A DNA stretch of 64,000 nt from Talinum fruticosum (GCA_021018815.1 JAITYX010000003.1:5628501-5692500), one strand, 5' to 3'. Counted from the stretch's first letter, positions 1 to 13,129 are shown. The notes: generated by a model not told the origin, from the letters alone. Translations and numbers: made by a program.

Positions 1-1262
1 GAATTGGACTTTTCTTCCAAAGTGAAAATATACTTAGCCAAATCAACTTTGGAGAATTTGAGAAAGTACTCAATTACCTCTTGAGGATTAGATTCCTCAT
101 TATCCGATTGATCCGAGTCCGACTCGCTTCGCTTCGAGTCGAAAGTGCCATCGGACACTTTGAGTCATCCGAGTCCTCGTCATCTTCTCGATGAGTCCTT
201 GTCACTCCATGCGGCCATCACAGCCTTTTTCTTCTTTCTGTCCCATTTTCTATTTGGACAGTCTTTGACTATGTGTTCCTTGCTGCCACATTCAAAGCAT
301 CCAGAGTTCTTAGTCAAAGATAACTTTGAAGGAGAAGAGAATTTACCTTTTCTGTCCTTCTTGTCTTTCTTATAGAACTCTTATTTTGGCTTCTTATCCC
401 ATCTCTTGTGCTTCATCATTCTCTTGAAGCCTCTAGCAATTAGTGCCATGGGATCCTCTTCCGAGTCCGAGGAACTCGGACCTTCTTCTCTCGCTTTCCG
501 AGGCCTTCAGCGCAGTGTTCTTTTTGGTGTTGACCTCTGCATCCTCCTCATCCAGGTGGATCTCATGGGTGAGAAGCTTCCCAATGAGTTCGTCCGGCTT
601 TAGTAGAGATAAGTTATGAGCCTCTTCGATAGCTGTCACCTTGGGACCCCATCTTTTCTTGGGTAGGCTTCTAAGTATCTTTCCGCACATTTCCTCATGG
701 GAGATCTTTTTACCCAGAGATTTGAGATTATTGGTAATCTCTCGTAAATTGAATAAACATCCGAGTGATGTTTTCTTCTGCTCCATCTTGAATAGCTCAT
801 ATTTGTGAAGATATTGGCTTATCTTCGCTTATCCGACCTGGCTTGTACCTTCATAAGTGTTGACCAGAGTGTCCCACACTTATTTGGCCGTGTCACGAGC
901 AGACACTCGGTTGTATTCTTCCGAGCCGATGGCGCACATAAGAATGTTCATAGCCTTGAAGTTCTTTCTGAACTTTTCAGCTTCATCGGTTGTGAACTCA
1001 GCCTTTATTTTGGGCGCGATTCTTGTTTCTTCTGTCTTCATGGGAATGTAGTTTCCTTGTTGTATGATGTTCTAGACATCTTCATCATGGTCCAGGAGGA
1101 AACATTCCATGAGTTTCTTCCAAGTGCACGAAGTTAGATCCTGTGAACTTTGGTGGTCTCGCTGGAAGATCTTCCTTCATCAAACTCTCCGTTGTTCTAA
1201 GCCATTTTATCTTTAGACCTTTGGATGGTTAGATCCTTTTTGAAAGGCTAGGCTCGATACCA
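1..1262 (-). pseudogene. gag of SIRE-like Copia element B (partial, broken)
   Basis: This is the 5' part of a Copia gag gene on the minus strand, running off the left edge. The start lies near 1200, where the translation has the same GEFDEGRSS-type N-terminus as the plus-strand copy at 2837. A CCHC zinc knuckle (C-F-E-C-x4-H-x4-C, CFECGSKEHIVKDC) is readable at about 256-302, and a 117-residue open stretch lies at 433-786. The frame is broken by several stops and shifts, so it is not expected to make full Gag. Gag of this class packages element RNA. The start lies just inside the primer-binding site and LTR at 1251-2810. Identity as Copia gag is secure; the SIRE lineage is inferred from LTR length and the related copy A. 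Confidence 0.85.
1251..1262 (-). promoter_or_regulatory. Primer-binding site of element B
   Basis: On the minus strand, two bases after the LTR end (CCTTCA-AT), the sequence reads TGGTATCGAGCC. This resembles the usual plant Copia primer site complementary to the 3' end of initiator methionine tRNA (TGGTATCAGAGC). It fixes the LTR 1265-2810 as the 5' LTR of a minus-strand element whose body lies to the left. Confidence 0.8.
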
Positions 1263-1264
1263 AT

Positions 1265-2810
1265 TGAAGGTTTGCTTAGGGAGAGGCTAAGTCACCCTAG
1301 AGGGGGTGAATAGGGTTATGATGAAACTTGTTTGAAATTTGAAATAGATATGACTCTAAGGAGAGTGAGAGTCAAAGATGAACTCAGAAAATGACCTAAC
1401 TCGGAATTCAAAGATGATTGAAGAAACAGATTAAACAGAATTCAAACTGCTCGAGTCTAAAATGTACTCGAAAAGTAATAACTGAGAAAGTACGTGGAAA
1501 CCCTCCTGGGGCGAAAACCACGGACCGTGCTAATCCAAGCACGAAGTCAAATCCACTATTTTGAGTCCACAAAATACAATAGATCGACTCAACCCTGAGT
1601 TGCTCCCATAGAAAACTCCTTACAAGTTTTCCTAGACTCGAAATTTCCTTATCTCGATCTACTACTTCCTAGCTGAGATAACCCTTACAGCTAGGGACAA
1701 TCGAGCTGAGTTAACCCTTACAGCTCAGTCAAGGGACCTTACTTAGAGAGTAAGAAAGAGAGTGTTTGTAACTAAGTACAAGACCTTACAACTCAGAATA
1801 TAATGAATTACGGAATGGGAGTTGTAAGTGGAAGATTGAGAATACAATGGCTTTTGCTCAAGTATGTGTATTAACAATAGATTCGGCAATCTTCAAGTCT
1901 TGAGAGTTGGTTTCTATTTATAGATGACCAAGCAGCTTAGCCGTTGTGTCCATCTTCCGACTGGAAGTTCCTTTATGACCGTTGTGAAGAATTTTCCGAG
2001 TCACTCGTAAAATATCCGTTGAAATATGAGCGTTAGACAACGGCTCTTAACTCCCTTGGAAGTGCCTAAAATCACTGGCGGTGTCTTCAAAAGTAAGGTG
2101 GAAACACCGTTGAGCTTAGTGTAGCAGATTTCCATTTGTGGAAACAGACAACCCCGACACAATGTCCGAGGCTAGGTCGGAGGTGGAAAAGCCTTGTCTG
2201 CTGGTGATTTGACTTTTTGAAGCTAGGTTACTTTTGTATTTCAAATATAGGATAGCCTCGTTTGAATCACCTAAAAAGTAAATCAATTTGGTTCTCAAAG
2301 TATAAAATACTTTCGTCCAAGATTAGACACGAGATAATAATATGATTAAGATAATTAAGTGACTAATTGACTGGGTCGGAAGAGGAATGGAGTTTTTGAG
2401 TTTAATATTCATGATACTCAAAATTCCATCCGAGTCGATCTAAAAGAGAATCAAGTTAACTAAAGAATATCGGAGGAAATAAACTTGATCTAGACTAAGC
2501 TTGAATTCAAACTAAAATACCAGAGTTAGAGGGCGGAAAAGATAGTGTTTGAATCATGCGATATTTCTAAGTGTTGAGTGACTCGGAACCGAGTGAAACA
2601 TGGTAAGTGCGAGATATGCTTTCGAGTCATACAGAGACATGTATAAATGCACGAGATAATTTCTATAACACTTAGAGAAAATACCATATCACTCGAAAAG
2701 TTTCTAAGATACGAGGAATGACTTGGAATCAAAACCTTATAAGTGAGAAAGTCTTATACCTGATTCCCTTGATAGAACTCGAAAGGTGAAATGTAAAGTC
2801 CGAGTCTTCA
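1265..2810 (-). repeat. 5' LTR of element B (SIRE-like family)
   Basis: This is a 1546-bp LTR in minus orientation. Its ends on the plus strand are TGAAGGTTTGC and CGAGTCTTCA, giving a TGAAG/CTTCA terminal inverted pair. It aligns along its length with LTRs at 4068, 18004, 28637, 61407 and 63771. The outer end abuts directly on the leader of element A at 2811, so B is inserted in A. The matching 3' LTR and target duplication lie beyond the left edge. Confidence 0.9.
1913..1922 (-). promoter_or_regulatory. LTR TATA box (element B)
   Basis: TATAAATAGA on the minus strand, followed by a short conserved leader. The same box sits at the equivalent place in LTRs A, C, D and E, so it is probably the family's core promoter. 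Confidence 0.7.
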
Positions 2811-2836
2811 TCACAATCCAAAGGTCTAAAGATCGG

Positions 2837-4067
2837 ATGGCTCGGAAAAATGGAGAGTTCGATGAAGGTAGGTCATCTACTAGACCACCTAAGTTCAAAG
2901 GGTCAAACTTTGCACATTGGAAGAAGATGATGGAGTGTTTCCTAATGGATAACGATGAAGATGTCCGGAATATCATCTAGGATGGGAACTACATTCTAAT
3001 GAAGATGGAAGGTGCAAGATCTATGCCTAAAGACAAATCCGAGTACACAACCGAGGAAACCGAGAAGTTCGAAAGAACTTCAAAGCAATGAACACATTGA
3101 TGTGTGCCATTAACTTTGAGGAATATAACGAGTGTCGACCGTGACACGGCCAAAGAGGTGTGGGACACACTTGTCAACACCTATGAAGGAACAAGTCAAG
3201 TGAAGCGAGGCAAAGATAAGTCGGTTATCTTCACAAGTACGAGTTGTTCAAGACGGAGGCGTAAGAGAACATCTCTCGGATGTATGCTCGATTCACAAAG
3301 ATTACTAATAATCTCAAATCTCCGGTTAGAAAGATTTCACATGAGGAAACAGATCAAAAAATTCTGAGAAGTCTACCAAAAGAAGATGGGGTCCCAAGGT
3401 GACAGCCATAGAAGAGGCTTAGAACCTGTCTCGATAAAGCCGGACGAGCTTATTTGGAAGTCTGCTCACTCATGAGATTCATTTGGAAGAAGAGGATGCC
3501 GAGGTCAGCACCAAAAGTAAAATTGCACCAAAGGCCTCGAAAGCGGACGCCAAAGTCTAAGCTCCTCGGAATTAGAAGAGGATCCCATGACACTCATTGC
3601 CCGAGGCTTCAAAAAGATGATGAAGTACAAGAAGTAGCAAAAAGGCCAAAGGAAGAGTTCTACAAGAAAGTTAAGAAGGATAGGAAAGGTAAATACTCAT
3701 TCCCTTCAAAGTTATGTTAACTAAGAACTCTGGTTGCTTTGAATGTGGCAGACAAGGAGCACATAGTCAAAGATTGTCCCAAAAGAAAAAGGACATAAAG
3801 AAGAAGGTTATGATGGCTACCCGAGTGATGATGATTCATCCGAAGAAGATGATTTTGATGACTCAAAGTGTCTTATGGCACTCACAAACTCGAAGTTGAA
3901 TCTGAGTCGGACAATGAGAACTCGGATATTGAGGAGGTAATTGAATACTTTCTCAAGTTCTCCAAAGTTGATTTATCCGGATATAATTATGCTTTAGAAG
4001 AAAAGTCCAATTCGATTCTTCATACTTCAAAGAACAACTTGAGTCTCTTACTCGCTGAGAGCAATGT
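2837..4067 (+). pseudogene. gag of element A, first part
   Basis: The ATG at 2837 opens MARKNGEFDEGRSS, then PPKFKGSNFAHWKKMMECF, the usual plant Copia gag N-terminus. The frame stops at about 2978 and resumes after several indels (open stretches at 3104, 3454 and 3868). The zinc knuckle at 3714-3780 starts CFECG and is frameshifted before its last cysteine. An acidic linker follows. The reading continues after the inserted LTR C at 13830 with a coiled-coil-like stretch. No functional Gag is expected. The homologous minus-strand copy at 1-1262 has different breaks, so the two decayed independently. Confidence 0.85.
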
Positions 4068-4640
4068 TGAAGGTTTGCTCTTGGAGAGGCTTAGTCACCC
4101 TAAAGGGGGTGAATAGGGTGATGAGAAAATTTGAACAATAAATGGAAGATTAAAGTTTAAAACAAACTTTAAGACTGCTCGAGTCTAGATTGGACTCAAA
4201 AATGTATGAACTCGGATTTTACACGGAAACCCTCCCGGGGTAGAAAACGATGGCCAGTGCTAGTCCAAGCACCAAGTCAAAACCACTATTTTGAATCCAC
4301 AAAATACAATAAAAGACTTCACCGTAATTGCTCCCTTAAACAATTCCTTACAAGATTTTCCCGGACTCGAAGTTCCCTTATCCGATCTAGTACTTCTTAA
4401 CCGAGGTAACCTTTACAACTAGGGACAAGCGAGCTGAGTTAACCCTTACAGCTTAGTCAAGGGACGTTACTAAGAAAGTAAGAAGAAAAGTTGTGACTAA
4501 TTACAAGACCTTACAACTCGGAAAGATGTTACGTACGAGTTGGAGTTGTAAGTAGAAGATTAAATATGAATACAAAGACTTTTGCGTAAGTACGTGTATT
4601 GACGATGGTTCTAGCAATCTTCAAGTCTTAAGAATTGGCT

Positions 4641-4650
4641 TCTATTTATA
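4641..4650 (-). promoter_or_regulatory. LTR TATA box (solo LTR C)
   Basis: TATAAATAGA on the minus strand, in the same LTR position as in the other copies. Confidence 0.6.
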
Positions 4651-5578
4651 GATGACCAAGCAGCTTAGCCGTTGTGACTATCTTCGATTAGAAGTCCTCT
4701 CGTGACCGTTGTAACGGTTCTTCTAAGTCGCTCGTAAAAGATCCATTGAGATGTGAACGTTGTGCAACGACTCTTGACTCCTTAGGATGTCCCAATCAAC
4801 TGGTGGTGTTCGAAAAGTAGGGTGGAAACCACCGTTAAGCTTAGTGTTGAAGATTTCCAGCTTTGAAAACAGACAACCCCGACACGACTTACGGGCTCGG
4901 ATCAAAAGTAGAAAAAGCCTTGTCTACTGGCAATTTGACATCTTGAAGCTAGGTTACTTTTATAATTCAAAAGTAGGATAACCTTGTTTAAATAACCTAC
5001 AAAAGTAAATCAATTTTGGTTCTCAAAGTATAAAATACTTTGGTCCGAGATTAGACACGAGATAATAATTTAATTAAGATAATCAAGTGTATAATTAGCG
5101 AAGTCGAAAAGAATGGAATTTTCACGAGTCTAATATTCATTATACTCAAATTCCATCCGAGTCGATCCGGAGAAAGATCAAGTTAGATAAAGAATATCGG
5201 AATAAGAATACTTGATCTAAACAAATATAGTTCAAACAAAACAAGTCGACTAGAAGAGATGAATTAACGATGTAATTCACTCGAACTTGGAATACAAAGT
5301 CGGACCTAAGTTTAAACGTGTTAGAGCGAGTGTTTGAACATGTGATAAATCCGAGAATTGTCCGAGTGACTCGGAACTACAAATGTGAAATGATGAGCAA
5401 GGGTATGCTTTCCGAGTCGATCGAAACAAATGAAAACCTATGCAATAGTTTACGTAACACTCGAGAGAAGGTTCCGTGTCACTCGAAAGGTTTCTATAGC
5501 ACTTAGAACAACTTGAAATCAAAACTTACAAGAGATGAAGTTTGTACCTAATTCCTTGATAGTACTCTGAATGTTATA

Positions 5579-5920
5579 CACTACTAGAAAACCGAGGAAT
5601 AGCGACGAAAATAGTGACAAAAAATTGTCAAATAGCGACGGATTTTCGAAAATAGCGATGAAAATATTCCGTCGCTAAAAGTCGAGTCGCTAAAATTTGG
5701 CGACGGAAATTCCCGAATCCGTCGCTAATTAGCGACGAAAATTCCTTCCGTAGCTGATAGAAATCGAGACGAAATACATTTTCCGCCACTGATTTTAGTG
5801 ATGGAATTTGTGGTATTTCCGTCGTTGTTTTACGTCGCTGATCCGTCGTTGTTCCATCGCTAATCCGTCGCTGTTCAGTCGCTAATCCGTCGTTATTCCG
5901 TCGCTATCTTGGCAGAATTC
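5579..5920. repeat. CACTA-1 left terminal and subterminal repeats
   Basis: The TIR CACTACTAGAAAA is followed by repeated AGCGACGAAAAT and TCCGTCGCTA units in both orientations. These are typical binding sites for a TNP1/TnpA-like subterminal-binding protein. Positions 5921-6227 hold AT-rich sequence with short repeats of a ggatatacaaatccaacat motif (5982 and 6050) and no gene. Confidence 0.85.
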
Positions 5921-6227
5921 CAAAATAGATTTTTCTAATTCTTCGTTACCCTAGTACAAAAAATTGTGAATGGATATACAAATCCAACATTCACATATGT
6001 GATACATTTGGCATTTACATATGTCGGCCACAAAGTACTCATCCAAGTTGGATATACAAATCCAACATACATGTTCAAAATCATGAAGAATCCAAACATA
6101 TTTAAAACCAATTCACATGTTCACAAAAACAACCATACAAAAGTTTACAACGAACCATAAACACATTATGTGAAAAATTCGCAAAATGTTCACCAATACA
6201 CAAAAGTTCACAATGAATTCGGGGTCC

Positions 6228-7225
6228 TCACTCTTCTTCTTCCTCATCCTCATCCTCATCCTCATCGTCATCCTCTTCCTCATCCTCTTCTTCTTGTGAT
6301 TGTACTGGTCTACGGTGAGATCCGGATGTTTGCTAAGATTTCATAAATTCAATGAAGCGTGCTTGTTGGCTCGGCGAAACCTGTCCACCTTTTCTTTAAG
6401 CTGCCTATTTTCCAACCCAAGCACACGAGCATGCTCAATCCATTGATGTAACTCGAAGTTAAATTATGCACTCTTGCTCTCAAATATGAGTCATCCGGAA
6501 TAGAAGCTTTCGGTGATTTGAAGGACATGGTTGGTTTTAAGTTTTTAGCCTCATATCCAAGTCCATAAATGCGACCTTTCTTGTTCGCATTGGCTTTGAC
6601 CCACAACTCATGTTGTGAAGGGGTGGAGACATGATCCTCGAAGAGTTGGGGTCATCAGTAGAAGGTTGAGTGGGTTTAGTGTTTTGCAACTCTTCCCACT
6701 CTTTTTGAAACTTGTCCTGAATAATATATAAATATTTGAGGCATGTAACTATCATAGGTTGTGAAAGAAGACCATATATTGAAAAATATGAAAATTGCAT
6801 ATATAAGGTTACTCACATAAATGGCCTTGGATTTTTGGTCGACCCATTCGTCCTTTTTTGTTTTGTGGGTTCGTGAAAATAGTTGGGTTGGTAGAGGAAG
6901 AACTCATTTAAGCTCTTTCATCTAAATACAAAAAAGTTGGTAGAGATTCAATTTACTAATATGAACATGTTAATAGTTGCATGCGTACTCACTAAAGGGG
7001 TATGTACCAATCGCCGCTTATGCTCCGTCATAGGGATTGAGCCACAAGTATGGAGCGATGAACCAAGTCCACCTTGATCAACATTACGGTTTTTCGAGCC
7101 TCGCTCACGGAACTTCTTGTAGTCGGCAGCTTCCCAATATTCTAACAACTCTCGCCAGTAGTTGTCACCCAACCATTTTGGCTTCTTCTTATTTTTCCTC
7201 GCTAATTTGTCGCTATTTTCGATAT
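6228..7225 (-). pseudogene. TNP1-like (Transposase_24) C-terminal part, CACTA-1
   Basis: Read on the minus strand this encodes SDKLARKNKKKPKWLG, then YWRELLEYW, the fk.S.NR stretch and LHTCGSIPMTEHKRRL. These are diagnostic of the plant Ptta/En/Spm family (Transposase_24). Further down are KKGRIYGLGYEAK and a strongly acidic tail (QEEEDEEEDDDEDEDEDEEE) ending in a TGA at 6228-6230. Introns and stops separate the blocks. Such proteins bind the subterminal repeats during transposition. The part that normally precedes SDKLARK is absent and replaced by sequence from a CACTA 5' end (7225-8042). Confidence 0.8.
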
Positions 7226-8042
7226 AAAATCCGAACTTCAACGAGACTCGGCAAACATAAGGACAAATAGAAGTGAGAGTGTGAGAGAGCGAGAGCAGAG
7301 GCGAATCGATCGTTCGCCACCACCGTTCGTCGCTCGCCTCCACCACCGCCGTTCGCCGTCCGCCTTCGCCACCGCCGTACACTCCACCAACTAACCACCT
7401 TTAACCTCTTGTAGGTATGCTTTCTCGATCCTCCCTCATTGTTGGTTGTATTTATAATTTACTTTGTTTACTATAAAATTTCACATTTTAGAAGATTTGA
7501 TATAACTTATTTTGATAGGCATGGTTGGAATGAGGTAGAAGATGAAGATAATGAGAAAGAGGAAGAAGAAGAGGAAAAGGAAGATGAAGAACATAACTTC
7601 TGTTTGTATAATTTACTTTGTTTACTCTTGTTTTTATTTTCAATTAGTTTTTATGGATGTTTGAAGTTGGATTATTTATGATTTTTGTGTTTGTATATGA
7701 TTTTTGTATTTGAATTAAAGTTGAATTTGATGTTGTTATGTTACCGGATTATTTTCGATTTGTATTTAATTGTAGATTTTTGTATTAACCACTCAAAACT
7801 ATACAAAATTGTAAATTTTTTTCTAAAAATTCGCTAAAAATTAGAGACGGAATTTGACGATTCCGTCGCTAATCCACTCAGCTGACGGAACAAGCAAAAT
7901 CCGTCGTCAAATTCCGTCGCCGATTTTTAGCGACGCAAAAATCAGCGACGGAAATTTTTCGTCGCTAATTTTGAAATTCCGTCGCTAAATAACGTTTTTC
8001 CGTCGCTATTTCCAGTCGCTATATGACGATTTTCTAGTAGTG
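7225..8042 (-). repeat. Internal CACTA terminus within CACTA-1
   Basis: A complete CACTA-type end lies inside the larger element. The plus strand ends TTTTCTAGTAGTG at 8042, matching all 13 bases of the 5579 terminus in inverted orientation. GCGACGGA subterminal repeats lie at 7850-8035 and a GC-rich leader like that at 13130-13480 lies at 7270-7390. The three bases after it (TTA, 8043-8045) do not match the ATA before 5579. It looks like the 5' end of a deletion derivative fused to the TNP1 exon at 7225. The purine-rich stretch at 7545-7590 could encode an acidic peptide but has no homologue I recognise. Confidence 0.75.
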
Positions 8043-8058
8043 TTATTATCACACTTAC

Positions 8059-8555
8059 CCTTCACCATCCGGCTCAATCTGAATCTTTTCTCAGCTGCTA
8101 GCATTGCTTGATTCAAGACTAGCAAGCTCGTTGCTCGCATCGGTTGCCCCATCATTTGTCGACCTTTGTGGTGGCCTTTGTTCGGCACCAACGTGGATGC
8201 GTGGTGTAAGGGTCGTACCATATTGGTTATATGCGTACGTATTGGGCGGGTTTGAGTACATATGAGCTTGTTGAGAATATGGAGGGTTTGGGATGAAAAA
8301 CCCACCCATTGGGCTTTGCATGTGTGGGATGTTTGGAGGTTGGAAATAAGGAGGGTTGGGAATGAATGACCCACCCATTGGAGTTTGGTTGTATGGGGAG
8401 TGTGGAGATAGTGCTCCACCTACAGGAGACTGAAGGTTAGGAGGGTTTTGAGATGGGGTAGAAGTCCTTACATCATTACCTTCACCATCGGTACCGACGT
8501 TTCTAGCCCTTCCCCGAGTAGCCGATCTTTTCGACCTGCCTCTACCTCTCTCCAT
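8059..8555 (-). pseudogene. TNP1-like N-terminal exon, CACTA-1
   Basis: The ATG at 8555 (minus) opens MERGRGRSKRSATRGRAR, followed by a proline-, asparagine- and glycine-rich region with four imperfect PMGGxFIPNPPY-type repeats. This arrangement is common at the N-terminus of CACTA TNP1-like proteins. A TGA at 8091-8093 interrupts the frame. In the same frame beyond it the sequence reads EKIQIEPDGEG and meets a good splice donor (GG|GTAAGTG) at 8058. The next ancestral exon is missing: 16 bases into the intron lies the internal CACTA end at 8042. Confidence 0.7.
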
Positions 8556-8796
8556 ATTTCCTAACATAAACAACATTAAACATTAGTAAACATCCAACGG
8601 TTAAAGTGATTCAATATAAAACAATGTATAAACATTAGTAAACATATAAACATGTAAGCATTAGATATAAATATTCTTCTATTAAGAAATTACGCTTCAA
8701 TTGTTTCACCTTCATTACATTAATAAGAATTCATTTGATTACAACACAAATGAAAGTGATTCAATATAAAACGAAGCATAAAAAGAACATCATCAA

Positions 8797-11700
8797 CTAA
8801 CCATCATCCTCATCATTAGTATTATCATCATCTTCTTCACTATCCTCTTCGGCATCATTGAATATGAGATGTTCTTCTTCCTCATCGGTGATGTTATCAT
8901 CATCCCGTTCACCTTCCTCATTTTCTTCACCATCCTCTTCTTCACTAACATCCTCAATCCCATCTTCTTGGTTTAAAATAACATCATCAACTAATTTTTC
9001 TGCTGATATTGAGTTACTAACCAAAGTGTCCGGCAAAGTTTCCATTATAAGATCGACTATACCCATACTATCCTCTTGAAATGCAAGAGGAATAGTATAT
9101 ATTGGTCATCAACTCGGCCCTTGGCTTTGCTGCCACTACGACGAACCAATTCAGCTTTTCTCTAGGGACCCCTTGTGGATATGACATATAATACACCTGA
9201 GTTGTAGTACTAGCAAATATGAAATGATCGTACTTATGATAACACCTTGTATGATGCACTTTAATATACGAACTAAAATTATGGCACCGAGTTCCCGAGG
9301 ACGACTAGGGTCAAACCAATTGCATTTAAACAAGCACACACCTTTTTATTGGTTCACCAACATATTCAAATTCAGCTACTTCTTGCAAGATGTCGTAGTA
9401 ATTATTTTCAACATGTACTCCATCAGTTCCTTTCACACAAACACCGCAATTGAAAGTCATCTTCCCTTCATTTCGAGCCTTAGTATGAAATAACATTCCA
9501 TTCACCGTGTATGTTGTCCATATTTTCACTCTCCTTAAAGGACCGTGAGCTAATTGCATCAAGTAAACATGTTTGTCATCATGATATACTCGATAACAAC
9601 GAATCTGTGCTAATAACATAGTATTGGTTTAGTTTATTAAAATTGAAAAACCAATACTAATAAATTTGCGGCATGAACATTAAGTCTTAATATATGATAC
9701 TCACAGACTCCTTTGAACCAATCTTCAAACTCACTTTCCACCATTGCATCAATTGCCGCATCACTAACATCAGCATACATAGCTCGTTCTTTTGTCTTTG
9801 AAGAGACCGAGTTTAAATTGTTTATTAATATGACATCATCGTTACGAAAAAAATTGATTGAAACGAGTGTTGTATAGGACAAGATAAACTCACTCAAGGT
9901 AAGGTTTAACTTGAACAATTTAGTAAAACATGGACATGTGCAGCCGTCTTCTCCTTATCATCAAGGAAAAGCGGAGTGAACTTCCCAATTGGAGCACCTT
10001 CTGGTATGAATACCGAAAGAGTAGGATTATGGTTTGGAACCTCACTCCCTTCATTTCGTTGACTTCTATTGCGTATACAAGGAACAATAGAGTCGAAATA
10101 GTAAGATGCAAAATGTGTTTCTTCAAATCGTGCATATTTTTCAGCAATACGCCTTCAGGCTTCGATTTGTTTCGATGGATCTCTTCAATCGGCCAAAGAA
10201 ACTCTCAAATGGATACATCCACCGGTATTGTACCAGACCACCCAATTTTGCTTCCTCCGCCAAGTGAACAGGCAAGTGTTCCATCACATTGAAGAACCCG
10301 GGAGGAAATATTGTTTCCAATTTACAAAGTGTTATTGAAATATTTTGATGCATTTGCTCTAATTCCGCATCCCGTAAAACAGATGAGCAAAGGTTCTTGA
10401 AGAACTCACTAATTTCAATGAGAGGTGCTAAAACCTCGTCCGGGAGTGCACTAAATGCTATTGGAAGAAGACTCTCCATGAAAACATGACAATCATGACT
10501 TTTCATGCTATGGAACTTAGTGGAGTTTGGGTCTACAAGGTATGCAATGTTCAAACAAGTAATCATCTAGCATTTTCAACTCTCTTGGTCATTCACATAT
10601 TGCCCTCTTCTCGCTCCAACGTCAACACATATTTTGCCTCCAGGTTTGAGAATTTTACCATTTAGTCCATGCTTTAAATTCAACTCCACACGATCACACA
10701 GCTCTCTCAAATCCATTCTTGCCTTGATATCATCCTTTGTTTTCCCGGGAATATTCATAAAAGTGTTAATTATATTCTCAAAAAGTTCTTTTCAATGTGC
10801 ATCACATCTAGGTTGTGGCGAAGCAATTGATCTTTCCAATATGGAAGCTCCCAAAATATGCTTTGTTTTGTCCAATTATGATCCTTTTTGAACCCCGAAA
10901 TGTTAATTTCCTGCTCTTCTATTACTTTGAGAAAGTTTTCAACCCATTGTTTTATTTCTTCCCGCATATATCGATGAGGAGGACCCAAATGTACGGTTTT
11001 TCCTTTTGTAAACGATGTGTTATTCCTTCGGAACGCGTGACTTCGTGGCAAAAACCGCCGATGGAAATCAAACCATGAAAATTTTCGCCCATTTCTAAGT
11101 TTTAATGATTTTTTTATTCATACATACCGGGCATGACATGGCACCATGAGTACTCCATCCGGACAACATACCGTATGCCGGAAATCATTAATGGTCCACA
11201 TCAGTGCAGATCTTCATAAGAAAGTTCTCACCTTTTTAAATATCATATGTTTCCACACCATCTTCCCATAGTGTTTTCAACTCGTCAATAAGAGGCTGCA
11301 AATACACATCAATTTTATTTTTCGGATTTGTAGGCCTTGGTATGATGCATGTCAAGAACATATAAGGCGTCGTCATGCATAACTCGGTGGTAGATTATAG
11401 GGCGTAACAACGATTGGCCATATTGAATAAGACCTTGAAGGTTGGTCGAATGGATTAAACCCATCCGCGCACAAACCAAGTCTAATATTTCTAGGCTCGA
11501 TAGCAAATTCGGGGTGAACTTTATCAAAATGTTTCCATGCTTCACCATCCGAAGGATGACATAGGACACCATCCTCTCTTACATTCTCATAATGCCATCT
11601 CATGTGTTCTCATTGTGGTTTTGAAGCAAACAAGCGCTAAAGTCTTGGTATTAATGGCAAGTAATACATCCCAAGATTTTTAATGATCTTCTTTGCATGG

Positions 11701-12358
11701 TGAATGTCACGAGGAACTCGGTTATCGGGGGACAAATCTCCTTCATAAGTTGAGCAATCTCATTAAAGCAATTTTGAGGCATGTTGTAGTCGGACTTGAT
11801 GCTCAACATTCTAACGGTGGCGAGCACAACTCAGTGTGAGTTTTATTTCCTACCCACAAAGGTCGTTGTGCATCCTCAACCATATTAAAGAAAGTTTGGG
11901 CATCAGTATTTGGAGGCTCACTTGTAGAGCCTTGATTTAAGATCATGGCATCTCGTGACCATATCATTCATACTGGTCGATATTTGATTCTATATCGCCG
12001 TAGTTCATATGATTGGAGCCACTTTCGGCCTTGAATATATTAGAAGTCATACCACCATCCTCATGTAAATGAGGGTCTATTTCTCCATGACTAGTCCAAT
12101 ACTAATAGTTTGGAAGAAAACCATATTGATAAAGATGTAACTTAACTTCATCGGGATCCTTATACTTCGATTTTTGCATTTGCGACATGGACACCTATAT
12201 TGTTGATTATGTACAAATTCTGATTGACTTCTAGCATGTGCATCAAACTCCTCAACCCCGTCTAAAAACTCTTGTCTATACCTAACTCTACCAGGTAATA
12301 ACTTACAATACATCCATCTACGATGCTTAGGCCCGTCCATATATATTCTGATTGACAT
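8797..12358 (-). pseudogene. TNP2-like CACTA transposase, degenerate
   Basis: Read on the minus strand from 12358, the N-terminus matches the transposase-associated domain (HRRWMYCKLLPGRV, then EFLDGVEEF and a CPCRKCKN zinc-binding motif). A central block at 11603-11373 reads LGLCADGFNPF, and 11051-10770 reads LPYWKDQLLRHNLDVMHIEKN, the most conserved TNP2 (Transposase_21) motif. A DUF4218-like block at 10566-10141 (LPIAFSALPDEV, MEHLPVHLAEEA) and a DUF4216-like block at 9619-9070 follow. An acidic C-terminal segment lies at 9066-8797. Many stops and frameshifts lie between blocks. This family catalyses cut-and-paste excision and insertion; this copy cannot. Confidence 0.9.
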
Positions 12359-12750
12359 TTAACAATTTATTAAATTATTAGGTAGTAATCAATACATGGA
12401 GATGTTATGATTACATTTCTTCTATATAACCATTATGCATTGAACATATACTTTTCTTATACATAAATTTCTTTAATTTCTATATTTTACTCGTAAGTAC
12501 TTATGTCATCATTACCCTAACCATACCTAATTAGCATAATAAACTCACACAAATCTAATTGATTACATTATTTATACCTAATTAGTATAAAATAACGCAT
12601 ACACAATTATAATTTATACAATTATTTCAAAATTTACAACAATCATTTCATTTCTAATTTCACACAATAACCACTACTTATTAATAATTTGGCAAATGTT
12701 CAATAAATTTATGAATAAACCACAAACAATTGCACATATACAAATTACAA

Positions 12751-12997
12751 ATAACATTTACTTCAACTTCAACAATAATTTTCAACAAATCTAACCCCAC
12801 ATACTTTAAACAACACAACTTCTATACATAAATAACATTTACTTCAACTTCAATAATAATTTCCAACAAATCTAACATCACCTACTTTAAACAACACAAC
12901 ATCTATACATAAATAACATTTACTTCAACTTCAACAATAATTTCCAACAAATCTAACCTCACATACTTTAAACAACACAACATCTATACATAAATAA
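12751..12997. repeat. 81-bp tandem repeat, three copies
   Basis: Units start at 12751, 12832 and 12913, each with ataacatttacttcaacttc, then ccaacaaatctaac and actttaaacaacacaac. They differ at only a few positions. The array is in the AT-rich upstream or intron part of the CACTA-1 transposase gene. No gene lies in 12360-13130. Confidence 0.85.
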
Positions 12998-13129
12998 CAC
13001 AATTGCACATTTTTCTTTTCAAATTCATTCACAAACAACATTAATTTGCAGCAAATTATATAAATTCATCAATTTGAAGTTAAATTATTGAAAACCCTAA
13101 ATCTAATAACAATCAAGAAAACAATACCT

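Noticed and set aside
805..1137. 110-residue plus-strand open frame
   Set aside because: It is the antisense shadow of the minus-strand gag of element B.
8858..9079. Serine-rich plus-strand frame
   Set aside because: Antisense of the acidic C-terminal segment of the CACTA-1 transposase; the serine run mirrors acidic codons.
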